From the NCBI GenBank assembly GCA_023421395.1, contig JAEZTL010000051.1, forward strand, positions 1 through 13,427: 13,427 nt of DNA, written 5' to 3'. A program made the translations under genes and the position numbers. This stretch comes from Bacillota bacterium (lineage in GTDB: Bacteria > Bacillota > Clostridia > Christensenellales > Aristaeellaceae). The notes below the pieces were generated by a model. The model was given only the letters and a program-made list of their open reading frames with translations, did no database searches and had not been told where the DNA came from. Shown here in pieces: positions 1 through 7,592 of the stretch (positions are counted from its first letter, which is position 1; every line of letters begins with the position of its first letter).

Positions 1-1
1 G

Positions 2-505
2 GGCGGCAAGGCCACGCTCAAGGCCACCGTGAACCCCTCCGGCACCACGAATAAGTCGGTCAACTGGGCGAGCGGCGACACCGCGGTCGCCACGGTGGAC
101 GGCTCGGGCGTGGTGACGGCGCAGAAGGTCACCGCGAAAAAGACGGTGACCATCACCGCCACCACGAAGGACGGCAGCAACCTGACCGCCAGCTATGTGA
201 TCACGGTCACGCCGGTGGCGGGCGGCGTGACGATCCTCATGGACAATCAACCGGCTTCGGAGGCCGTCATTTTCCTGGGCGAAGACACCGTAACCCTTGA
301 GCTCGGCGCACGGGTGGCGCCGGCGGACGCCGATCAGGCGGTTTCCTGGTCCTCGTCCGGCAGCAAGATCGCCGCCGTGAGCGCCAACGGCGTGGTGACG
401 GGCGTCAAGGCCGGCGCCGCCATCATCACGGCCACCGCGAAGGACGGCAGCGGCAAAAAGAACACCATCAAAATCACCGTCAAGAACGGGGAGGCGCCGG
501 TTCCT
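2..505 (+). other. Two Big_2-like Ig domains
   Basis: Two successive segments show the Big_2 pattern. It consists of a valine/threonine-rich strand, a 'VNWASGD..VATVDGSGVVTA' or 'VSWSSSG..IAAVSANGVVTG' core, then 'ITATTKDGS' or 'ITATAKDGSG' and a closing V/I-T-V strand. The first copy (to about position 217) is truncated at its N-terminus by the window edge; the second (about 218-490) is complete and runs into a proline-containing linker (APVPLSL). Big_2 domains are typically extracellular spacers in bacterial adhesins, so more copies may lie upstream. Confidence 0.85.
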
Positions 506-3500
506 CTTTCGCTGGACAGCGTGGCCGCTTCCGGTGACCGGAGCTATACCGGCGAGGCGATCACCTGGACGGCGGCCGCTTCCGGCGGCGTGTCGCCCTA
601 CACCTACCGGTTTGACGTCTACAAGGAGGATCAGTTGGTGCGCGCTGGCGCCTTCGGCGCGGCCTTGACCGCGTCCTATACGCCCACCGCGCCGGGCAGT
701 TACCATGTGGTGGCCTATGTCCGGGACGCCTCGCAGAACGAGGAGAGCCTCACAGGCGACCCGGTGACGGTGATCGCCCGCGCGGGCATCAGTGCCGTCA
801 CGGCCAATGCCGCCGCGGTGGAAACGGGCCGCCAGATCGTCTGGACGGTCACCGGCTCCGGAAACGGCGCGCTCACCTATGAATACGAGGTGTATCAGGA
901 CGGCGAAGCGCTGACGGGCGCCGAGATCACGCCGTCGGCGAATACCTGCGCCTTCACGCCATCGGAGAGCGGCACCTACCAGCTGCGCGCGACGCTGACC
1001 GACGCCGAGGGCGAGACCGACGAGAAGACCGGCGGCGCCGTCACCGTGATCGGCTTTGAGCTCTTGGGCGCGCTGGAGGAGGTCAAGCTGGGCGGCGACG
1101 CCAGCGGCGACTACGCCTCCTTCGGGCCCGACGCCCCGCTGAGCGCGGGCATCCGCCTGGAATACAGGCTGACGCGCGTCTCCGGCACGGCCGCGACGCT
1201 TGAGATCAAGTCCGGCACCGCGGGAAGCGGCTGTGCGATCACGTATCAGGAGACCGGCCTCGGCTCCGTGGAATACACGCTGGGCTACACCGCCTATTCC
1301 GGGAGCAAGCAGCTCTTCACCGGCTCGCGCACCCTGCGGCTTCTCGTGGCGGAAGAGGACGACCTGCCCACCGAGATACAGGCGACGCCGGACGAGGTGA
1401 CGGGCGCTGCGGGACAGGATATCTCGCTGAGCGGACTCAGCGTTTCGCTGACCGGCGGCGCGCTGCTGCCGAAGGATCTCCACTATTCACTCCGGGACGG
1501 TTCGGGCGGCGCGATCGGCACCGGGCTCACCGTCCGTTTCGCTGACCCCGGCCGGTATGCGCTGACGCTGGTGGGCGCGTACGGATCGAACGAGTGGACT
1601 TGCCCGGTCACCGTGGTGGTGTCGGACGCGGCCACCGGCCAGCCCTTTGCCATTGAAATCGAAGAAGTCTGGGCCGGCCTGTATTCCGGCGGCTCCTCCG
1701 GTATCACGTATGCGAACCTGCGCGCGAATGCCAGCCTTGAGGATGGGGAGGCGCTGACCTGGTCGCTGGAACGGCTCGGCGGCGACGAGGGCGCGGGCAT
1801 CCCGCTGACGCTCGGCGGCGACGAGGGCCTTGAAACCACGCTGGAAGCCGGCCAGCTGACGGGCAGCGGCACGGTGCGCTACCGCGTGACGGCCAGCGTT
1901 TCCGGCAGCTATGAAGCCTCGCGGGAATTCACCGTGACGCTGCTGGCGCCGCCCGCGGCCCTGTCCGGCGGCATCACCTACACGGGCGACGACGATGTGA
2001 TGCGCACGGTCGACCAGACGCTTCGCATCAACTGGGCGGACATCGCGGCCGCCGGCGGAGACATGCCCGGGGGCGTCGCCTTCTCGGCCGAGGCTTCGGG
2101 TTCTGCCGGCGCGACGGTGAACGCCGACCAGGAGGGCGCGACGGTCTCCTTTGATCAGGCCGGCGAGTGTACGGTCGAGCTGATCGCGCGTCTCGGCAAC
2201 CTTTTCTGGACGGATTCCATTTCCGTGACCGTCGAACCGGCGCCGGAGGCGCTGGCGCTGAGCGGCAAACAGTATATCGATACGCTGTACATGGACCAGG
2301 GTGCGTCGGGCTACCTGGCCAGGGTGTGGTATGATCCCGCGATGCTGCGGTCGAACGAGACCGCGAGCTGGAGCGTCCAGCGCGTCGACGACGGCGAGGG
2401 AGCCGTTAGCGTGACGCTGGACCGTGAAGCTGACAACCAGGTCTCCCTGGTGTATTCGAACCTGCTGAGCGCTGGTTCCGCCACCTTCCGCGTCACCTGC
2501 TCGGTGGGCGGCGCTTCCGCGCGCAGCGCCTCCTATGACATCGACCTCACCATGCCGGCGGAGTTGCCGGAGGATTTGCCGGAGAGCATCCATTACGCCG
2601 AATCCAGTCTCCCCATGGAGCTTGGCGCGCGCTACCACTTTGACACCGCCGGAATCCTGGACCAGGACGGCAACGCGCTGCCCTCCTACATGAAGTACGC
2701 CTTCGACGTGCCGGACGTGCTGGCCGACTCCGCGGAGTGGGATGACGAGGGCATGTTCCTCACCTTCGACCAGCCCGGCCGCTTTACCGTGACCGCCGTC
2801 GCGCGGGCGGGCAACAAGTACTTCTTCGCGCCGATCATCATCCAGGTGGGCGGCGACGATGCGACGGGCGTCATCACCTTCACTTCCGACGTCAAGACCA
2901 CCGTGTACGTGGACGGGCAGGAGGACTGCTACCTCGGCGCGGTCTACGCCTCCAACCTGACGCTGCTGGAGGGCGACGAGGTCACCTGGTCGATCGAGCG
3001 GGTGAGCGGCAGCGATGCGATAGCCCTCGAGCTGGAGGACTACGCGCCAGGCGCCAACGCCGTGGGCGTATTCCTGAGGGGCGTCTCCCCGGTGGAAGGG
3101 ACGGAGCAGGCGGAGTTCGCCGTGCGCTGCTATGTCAACGAGCATTATAACGGCACCTACACCCTCCGGATGACATTGGAGCCCGGCCTGCCCGGCGATC
3201 TGCCCTTCGCCATCGCCTATGCGGGCGGCGACCAGACGATCCCCGTGGGCGGCTCGGCCACCTTCCGGTTCTCCGACATCACCGGCGTGGACGCGCCGCT
3301 GCCGGAGGGTACGGACTTTGAATTCGAAGGCGATTGGGGCTATGACTTCCCGGCATACTTCGGCCAGTCCATGCGCATCATCACCTTCACACATCCGGGC
3401 CGCTACCTGGTGAGGCCCGTGGCCCATCTCGGCAACGCCAGGTGGGAAGCCGAGCCGGTTATGGTGACCGTCGGCAACGGCGTCAGCGAGGACTTTGACC

Positions 3501-6500
3501 TGTACTACTGGACGCGCACGGGCGTGATCTACGCCGATTCCGGCGTTGGCGACGGCTACTTTGGCGGCGCCCGCGTCGACGGCGTCACGCTGCGCGAGGG
3601 CGAGGAGGGCGAGTGGAGCCTGATCCCCGACGAGTCCGACGACAGCCTGCGGCCCGCGACGATCTACATCGAATGGGTCGACGGCGAAGAGATCGGGATC
3701 CATTACCGGGATGTCATCGGCACGGGCACCGTGGGCTATACCCTCCGGTACACGGCGGCGGACGGCCTGTACGAGAAAGCGCGGCACTTTGAGTTCGAGG
3801 TGACGGAAAAGCCCGAGAACGGGCCGGACGCCATCACCTACGAACCGGCTTCCCTCACGCTGGATGCGGGTGAATCCTATACCTTCGAAAGGGCGGATGT
3901 CTCCTTTGCCGGCGGAACGCTGGACGGGAGCGTGAACACCTGGATCGAATTCTGGATGTCCGGCAACGTGTGGGACCATTGTGACGTGGAAGAGAGCGGC
4001 GAAACCACGACCGTCACCTTCAGAGACCCCGGCCGGTACGTGGTGACCGTCGCCGGCGGCTACGGAAACTTTGAATTCACGCAGCAGATTCCGGTCCTGG
4101 TGCGCGATACGGAAGGCGTGGCCTTCGGGCTGAACCGCTTCCAGCGCATGAGCGTACTCTATCTCGACGGCCATGACGAGAACTCGAACCTCGGCGGCGC
4201 GAACCCGGACAATTTCGAGGCTGTGGAGAATGAAGCATTCCAATGGGACATCGAGCGCATCGACGATAACGGCGGAAATCCGGTGGAACTCTACATCGGC
4301 GGCAGCGACATCTACGGCGCCGGCGTGGACTACCGCATGGGCAGCGGCACCGGCACGGTGGTCTACCGCGTCACGTTGACGGTGGGCGAGGGGGATACCG
4401 CCTACACCGCCTCCGCCGACTTCGAGGTGACCGTGGAGGAATCGGTGCCGGAGGGCTTCCCGACGGGCATCGCGACTCCGTATGAAGACAGCTACCCTCT
4501 TTCGGTGGGCGAACCCATCACCTTTGACCGGAGCACTTTTGAATTCGCCGAAGGCGAGATTCCCGACGGCGCCGAGGCCTGGCGCGAGCTGTGGTGGGAT
4601 GCCGGCGAGTGGGATCACGCGGAAGAAAACTGGGAAGACGACGATACCGTCACCTACCGCTTCAACGCGCCCGGCCGCTACCTTCTGAAGGCCGTGATCG
4701 GCATCGGCAACAACATGTACTCGCAGATGATCGCGCTCAACGTGCGCGACGACGAAGGCAACATGTTCTCCAACGTCGATCAATACCAGCGGTTCTCCGT
4801 GCTGTACGCGGACGGCCCGGAGGAAAACTTCCTGGGCTACGTAGGGCTCTCCGGCGTCGCGCTCAGGGAAGGCGAGGACTGGTCCTGGGAGATGGAGCAG
4901 CTCGGCGAGGGGACGAGCCCCGTCACCATGGAGGCGTGGGATCAGAACGAAAGCTTCGCTGCCGTCCATTGCTTCCTGAACGGCGGCCTGGGCACGTCCA
5001 CCTGGCGGCTCTCCTACACCGCGGCGGACGGGGAACTTTCAGGCTACTGGGACTTCACCGTCACGGTGCTGGAGGAACACCCCGAGGACTTCCCGACGGG
5101 CGTATCCATTCCCTATAACGACGAAATCAATCTTGACGTGGGCGGTACGCTGACGGTGGATTGCGACGAGATCCAGTTTGCCGAGGGTGATGAGCCGGTG
5201 GATACCGAGGTCTGGCGCGATTTCTGGGAGAGCGACTGGGGCGACCGGGTGATCCGGGAGGACGACGGCACCGTCCGCCATTACACCTTTATCGAGCCGG
5301 GCCGCTACGTGCTGACCGCCGCCATCGGCATCGGGAACTACGAATGCAAAAAGCAGATTGCGATCAACGTGCGGGACGGGGAAGGCAACCTCTTTGCCGG
5401 CAACAAGGTACAGAACGTTGACACGCTGTTTACGGACGGCATAGAGGATTCTATGCTGGGCTACGTGGAGCTCTCCGGTGTGGAGCTGAAGGAGGAGGAC
5501 GGGTACTCCTGGAATGTGACGCAGGTGGGCGAAGGCGAAAGCCCCGTCGAAATGTACGCGGACCAGCAGGAACCCGCCTATGCCAACGTCTGGTGCAGGC
5601 TGACCGGCGGAACCGGCAGCGCGACCTGGCGCGTCTCCTACTCCGCGGCGGGCGGGTTGCTCGCGGGCTCCTGGGACTTCACCGTCACCGTGACGGATGA
5701 AATCCCGGCGGAGTATCCGACGGGCGTATCCTTCCACGACGAGGGGGATTTCGATCTTCTCGTGGGCCAGACACTGGAATTGGATACCAATGAGATTCAG
5801 TTCGCCGAAGGCGAGGAGCCGGAGGACGACGAGGTCTGGCGCGATTTCTGGGAGGGCGACTGGCGCGGCCGCGCGGATATGGAGGAAGAGGATTCCCTCC
5901 ACCGATACACCTTTAACGAACCGGGCCGCTACAAGATCACCGCCGTCATCGGCATCGGAAACTATATCTGCACGCGGGACGTCATGATCAACGTGCGGGA
6001 CGGGGAGGGCAACCTCTTCACCGCCGACCAGCTGCAGCGCTACGAAACGCTGTACGTGGGCGGGCAGGAGGACATCGTGCTGGGTTCCGTGTCGCTGGGC
6101 GGCATCGACCTGATGGAAGGCGAGGGCTGGAACTGGAGCATTGACAAGGTCGGCGAAGAAGCGAGCCCGGTCGAGATGTACATGAGCCATGAGCAGCCTG
6201 ACTATGTCAATGTCTGGTGCAGGCTGACCGGGAGCACCGGAACGGGCACGTACCAGGTCTCCTACACCGCGGCGGACGGGGCCCTTGAGGGCAGCTGGGA
6301 TTTCACCGTCACCGTGCTGCCCGAAATTCCCTCCGATTTCCCGAGGGGGATCGACAGTTCCTACGATTCGGTATACAACCAGACCGTGGGCGACACGCTG
6401 GAATTTGACGTCAGCCGGTTTGAGTTCGCTGAGGGCGAGGCCTCGTCCGGCGTCGAAGTCCTCCGGGAGCTCTGGAACGGCGAGGGCAACTGGGGCGGCG

Positions 6501-7264
6501 TCGAAAATGAAGTGGAGGGTAACATCCACCGGTACAAGTTCAACCAGCCGGGGCGCTATATACTCTACGCCCGCGTCAGCATCGGCAACTATTTTGCCGA
6601 CGCGCCCATCGAGATCATCGTGCGGGATGGGGAAGGCAGCATCGCCATGGACGTCTGGACGGTACAGCGCGTCTACGCCATGTACGGCGACGGGGAAACC
6701 CGCGTGATCCTGGGCGACGTCGGCGTCGGCAACGTCTATCTCCGGGGCGACGAAGTGGCGCACTGGGATATGGAATACACGGGGGAGGGCACGGCGCCGG
6801 TCCTGATGGAGGCGGAGGCGGACAGCCATGAGCACGCCAGGATCCTCTGCACGCTGACGGGCGGCACGGGCCCGGCCACCTACCACCTGCACTACAGCGC
6901 GGCGAACGGGCTGTATCAGACGGACTGGTATTTCACGGTCGAGGTGTTCGAAACCATGCCCGAAGAGTATCCCACCGGGATTTCGATTCCCTACGAAAGC
7001 GCCATCCCGCTGACGGCGGGCGATACGCTGGATCTGGACACCGCGGAAATCCGCTTTGAAACCGGCGACGATCCGGCGGATGCAAACGTCTGGCGCGAGT
7101 TCTGGCAGGGCGACGGCAACTGGGACAGCGTGGAATTTGGCGGGGAAGGCACGGTTCAGTCGTACACCTTCCACGAGCCCGGCGAATTCGTCATCCACGC
7201 CATGCTGGGCATTGGGAACCACATCTACACGCGGGACATCGCCATTACCGTCAACGCTGAATAG
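2..7264 (+). CDS. Giant repetitive Ig-like surface protein (5' partial)
   Basis: The reading frame is open from position 2, so the true start lies upstream and the GTG at 29 is just an internal valine codon. The visible 2420 residues end at TAG. From N to C they hold two Big_2-like domains (about 2-505), two other Ig-like domains (about 506-1045) and ten tandem modules of 191-214 residues (1046-7261). The sequence is strongly acidic, rich in G, T, Y and W, poor in lysine and almost pure beta-strand in character, with Ig/PKD-like 'GRY.L.A' tyrosine-corner motifs. The C-terminus is VNAE: no LPXTG motif, SLH domain, transmembrane helix or autotransporter barrel is visible, so any anchor or signal peptide must be upstream. 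Big_2 domains are known from cell-surface adhesins; an extracellular adhesin or fibre role is inferred. Ligand, partners and family of the ten-copy module are unknown to me. A hairpin terminator follows at 7281. Confidence 0.93.
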   Translation, partial: GGKATLKATVNPSGTTNKSVNWASGDTAVATVDGSGVVTAQKVTAKKTVTITATTKDGSNLTASYVITVTPVAGGVTILMDNQPASEAVIFLGEDTVTLELGARVAPADADQAVSWSSSGSKIAAVSANGVVTGVKAGAAIITATAKDGSGKKNTIKITVKNGEAPVPLSLDSVAASGDRSYTGEAITWTAAASGGVSPYTYRFDVYKEDQLVRAGAFGAALTASYTPTAPGSYHVVAYVRDASQNEESLTGDPVTVIARAGISAVTANAAAVETGRQIVWTVTGSGNGALTYEYEVYQDGEALTGAEITPSANTCAFTPSESGTYQLRATLTDAEGETDEKTGGAVTVIGFELLGALEEVKLGGDASGDYASFGPDAPLSAGIRLEYRLTRVSGTAATLEIKSGTAGSGCAITYQETGLGSVEYTLGYTAYSGSKQLFTGSRTLRLLVAEEDDLPTEIQATPDEVTGAAGQDISLSGLSVSLTGGALLPKDLHYSLRDGSGGAIGTGLTVRFADPGRYALTLVGAYGSNEWTCPVTVVVSDAATGQPFAIEIEEVWAGLYSGGSSGITYANLRANASLEDGEALTWSLERLGGDEGAGIPLTLGGDEGLETTLEAGQLTGSGTVRYRVTASVSGSYEASREFTVTLLAPPAALSGGITYTGDDDVMRTVDQTLRINWADIAAAGGDMPGGVAFSAEASGSAGATVNADQEGATVSFDQAGECTVELIARLGNLFWTDSISVTVEPAPEALALSGKQYIDTLYMDQGASGYLARVWYDPAMLRSNETASWSVQRVDDGEGAVSVTLDREADNQVSLVYSNLLSAGSATFRVTCSVGGASARSASYDIDLTMPAELPEDLPESIHYAESSLPMELGARYHFDTAGILDQDGNALPSYMKYAFDVPDVLADSAEWDDEGMFLTFDQPGRFTVTAVARAGNKYFFAPIIIQVGGDDATGVITFTSDVKTTVYVDGQEDCYLGAVYASNLTLLEGDEVTWSIERVSGSDAIALELEDYAPGANAVGVFLRGVSPVEGTEQAEFAVRCYVNEHYNGTYTLRMTLEPGLPGDLPFAIAYAGGDQTIPVGGSATFRFSDITGVDAPLPEGTDFEFEGDWGYDFPAYFGQSMRIITFTHPGRYLVRPVAHLGNARWEAEPVMVTVGNGVSEDFDLYYWTRTGVIYADSGVGDGYFGGARVDGVTLREGEEGEWSLIPDESDDSLRPATIYIEWVDGEEIGIHYRDVIGTGTVGYTLRYTAADGLYEKARHFEFEVTEKPENGPDAITYEPASLTLDAGESYTFERADVSFAGGTLDGSVNTWIEFWMSGNVWDHCDVEESGETTTVTFRDPGRYVVTVAGGYGNFEFTQQIPVLVRDTEGVAFGLNRFQRMSVLYLDGHDENSNLGGANPDNFEAVENEAFQWDIERIDDNGGNPVELYIGGSDIYGAGVDYRMGSGTGTVVYRVTLTVGEGDTAYTASADFEVTVEESVPEGFPTGIATPYEDSYPLSVGEPITFDRSTFEFAEGEIPDGAEAWRELWWDAGEWDHAEENWEDDDTVTYRFNAPGRYLLKAVIGIGNNMYSQMIALNVRDDEGNMFSNVDQYQRFSVLYADGPEENFLGYVGLSGVALREGEDWSWEMEQLGEGTSPVTMEAWDQNESFAAVHCFLNGGLGTSTWRLSYTAADGELSGYWDFTVTVLEEHPEDFPTGVSIPYNDEINLDVGGTLTVDCDEIQFAEGDEPVDTEVWRDFWESDWGDRVIREDDGTVRHYTFIEPGRYVLTAAIGIGNYECKKQIAINVRDGEGNLFAGNKVQNVDTLFTDGIEDSMLGYVELSGVELKEEDGYSWNVTQVGEGESPVEMYADQQEPAYANVWCRLTGGTGSATWRVSYSAAGGLLAGSWDFTVTVTDEIPAEYPTGVSFHDEGDFDLLVGQTLELDTNEIQFAEGEEPEDDEVWRDFWEGDWRGRADMEEEDSLHRYTFNEPGRYKITAVIGIGNYICTRDVMINVRDGEGNLFTADQLQRYETLYVGGQEDIVLGSVSLGGIDLMEGEGWNWSIDKVGEEASPVEMYMSHEQPDYVNVWCRLTGSTGTGTYQVSYTAADGALEGSWDFTVTVLPEIPSDFPRGIDSSYDSVYNQTVGDTLEFDVSRFEFAEGEASSGVEVLRELWNGEGNWGGVENEVEGNIHRYKFNQPGRYILYARVSIGNYFADAPIEIIVRDGEGSIAMDVWTVQRVYAMYGDGETRVILGDVGVGNVYLRGDEVAHWDMEYTGEGTAPVLMEAEADSHEHARILCTLTGGTGPATYHLHYSAANGLYQTDWYFTVEVFETMPEEYPTGISIPYESAIPLTAGDTLDLDTAEIRFETGDDPADANVWREFWQGDGNWDSVEFGGEGTVQSYTFHEPGEFVIHAMLGIGNHIYTRDIAITVNAE
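506..1045 (+). other. Two Ig-like beta-sandwich domains
   Basis: Two segments of about 90 residues resemble each other but not the Big_2 copies. Both contain the pattern 'G..I.WT..A.G....YTY.F.VY..' followed by a strand ending 'YTPTAPGSY.V.AYV.DA' (copy 1) or 'FTPSESGTYQLRATLTDA' (copy 2), and both close with a V-T-V-I strand. The G-[ST]-Y plus alternating hydrophobic pattern is typical of Ig/PKD-like folds in Firmicute surface proteins. They form the transition between the Big_2 region and the long repeat array. The exact family was not determined. Confidence 0.7.
1046..7261 (+). repeat. Ten tandem ~205-residue A+B Ig-like modules
   Basis: A valine codon in the last strand of each module recurs at 1046, 1619, 2231, 2846, 3470, 4100, 4742, 5369, 5993, 6620 and 7250. 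This gives module lengths of 191, 204, 205, 208, 210, 214, 209, 208, 209 and 210 residues. Each module has two halves. Half A carries a 'LY.DG.ED..LG' loop, then 'EGE.W.W..E..GEG..PV.M', 'LTGGTG' and 'Y.A.DG....SWDFTVTV'. Half B carries 'P.DFPTGI', a '..L.VG.TL.FD' strand, 'FAEGE', an aromatic 'VWR.FW' motif, 'YTF.EPGRY.L.AVIGIGNY' and 'INVRDGEG'. Modules 1-4 are diverged and lack the WR.FW motif; module 5 has a partial form (W-I-E-F-W) and modules 6-10 are close relatives. Identical DNA stretches exactly 624 nt apart, for example at 5207 and 5831 and at 5588 and 6212, point to recent duplication or gene conversion. Confidence 0.92.
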
Positions 7265-7280
7265 CCGGCGAAAACGAACC

Positions 7281-7316
7281 AGAGCCGGGCCTGCCGCACA
7301 CGGCGGGCCCGGCTCT
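7281..7316 (+). terminator. Hairpin terminator of the giant surface gene
   Basis: A 15-bp GC-rich stem (7281-7295 with 7302-7316) and a 6-nt loop lie 16 nt after the stop codon. The single non-Watson-Crick pair is T-G on the plus strand, a U-G wobble in plus-strand RNA but an A-C mismatch in the opposite transcript, which supports plus-strand use. The U-tract is poor: the first T-run is about 17 nt beyond the stem (around 7337). It may therefore stabilise the 3' end or act with help, rather than being a textbook intrinsic terminator. Confidence 0.65.
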
Positions 7317-7442
7317 CGGCGTTCAAAAGCCTCGTTTTTCAAGGTAAAGGCAGAAGCGCCGGGCGCGGCAGGAATTCCCAAGGATTTTTCGCGGCCCGCG
7401 CACCAATGACGACGCTCCTTCCGCCGGCCTGCGAACGGTTGG

Positions 7443-7479
7443 AAAAAACGCGATCCCGACGGCCATGGCGTCGGGATCG
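7443..7479 (-). terminator. Intrinsic terminator for the PAS-GGDEF gene
   Basis: On the minus strand a perfect 11-bp stem (7469-7479 with 7451-7461) and a 7-nt loop are followed by CG and then a run of six T residues (complement of 7443-7448). This is the classic Rho-independent arrangement, lying about 115 nt past the GGDEF stop codon. On the plus strand there is no T-run after the stem, so it works in the minus direction. Confidence 0.82.
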
Positions 7480-7592
7480 GCGGAAGTTTCACGGGGATTT
7501 TTCGGGCAGGATTTTCCATCACCCGGCTCCGCACCACGCGGAAAGCGCCGGGCGCTTTACCGGCGTACGGCGGTGAGCGCCCTGCCGCCGTC

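Larger units (their letters stand above)
7265..7592. other. Convergent intergenic region with two terminators
   Basis: No gene is supported in these 328 bases. The region separates the end of the plus-strand giant gene from the end of the minus-strand PAS-GGDEF gene. It holds one hairpin for each transcription direction (7281-7316 and 7443-7479). Two short extra hairpins lie next to the GGDEF stop codon: 7542-7558, a 7-bp stem AAAGCGC/GCGCTTT, and 7567-7591, a 7-bp stem ACGGCGG/CCGCCGT. Both may contribute to 3'-end structure. Confidence 0.8.

Noticed and set aside
29..31. GTG as start codon of the giant gene
   Set aside because: The same frame is open upstream to position 2 and already encodes the first strand of a Big_2-like domain, so the gene starts outside the window.
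1487..4969. Very long open frame (1160 codons) on the minus strand, antisense to the giant gene
   Set aside because: It is a shadow frame caused by the GC-rich, repetitive codons of the plus-strand gene. Its translation is rich in H, R, V, A and G with no domain, and the repeat structure and Ig motifs are clear on the plus strand.
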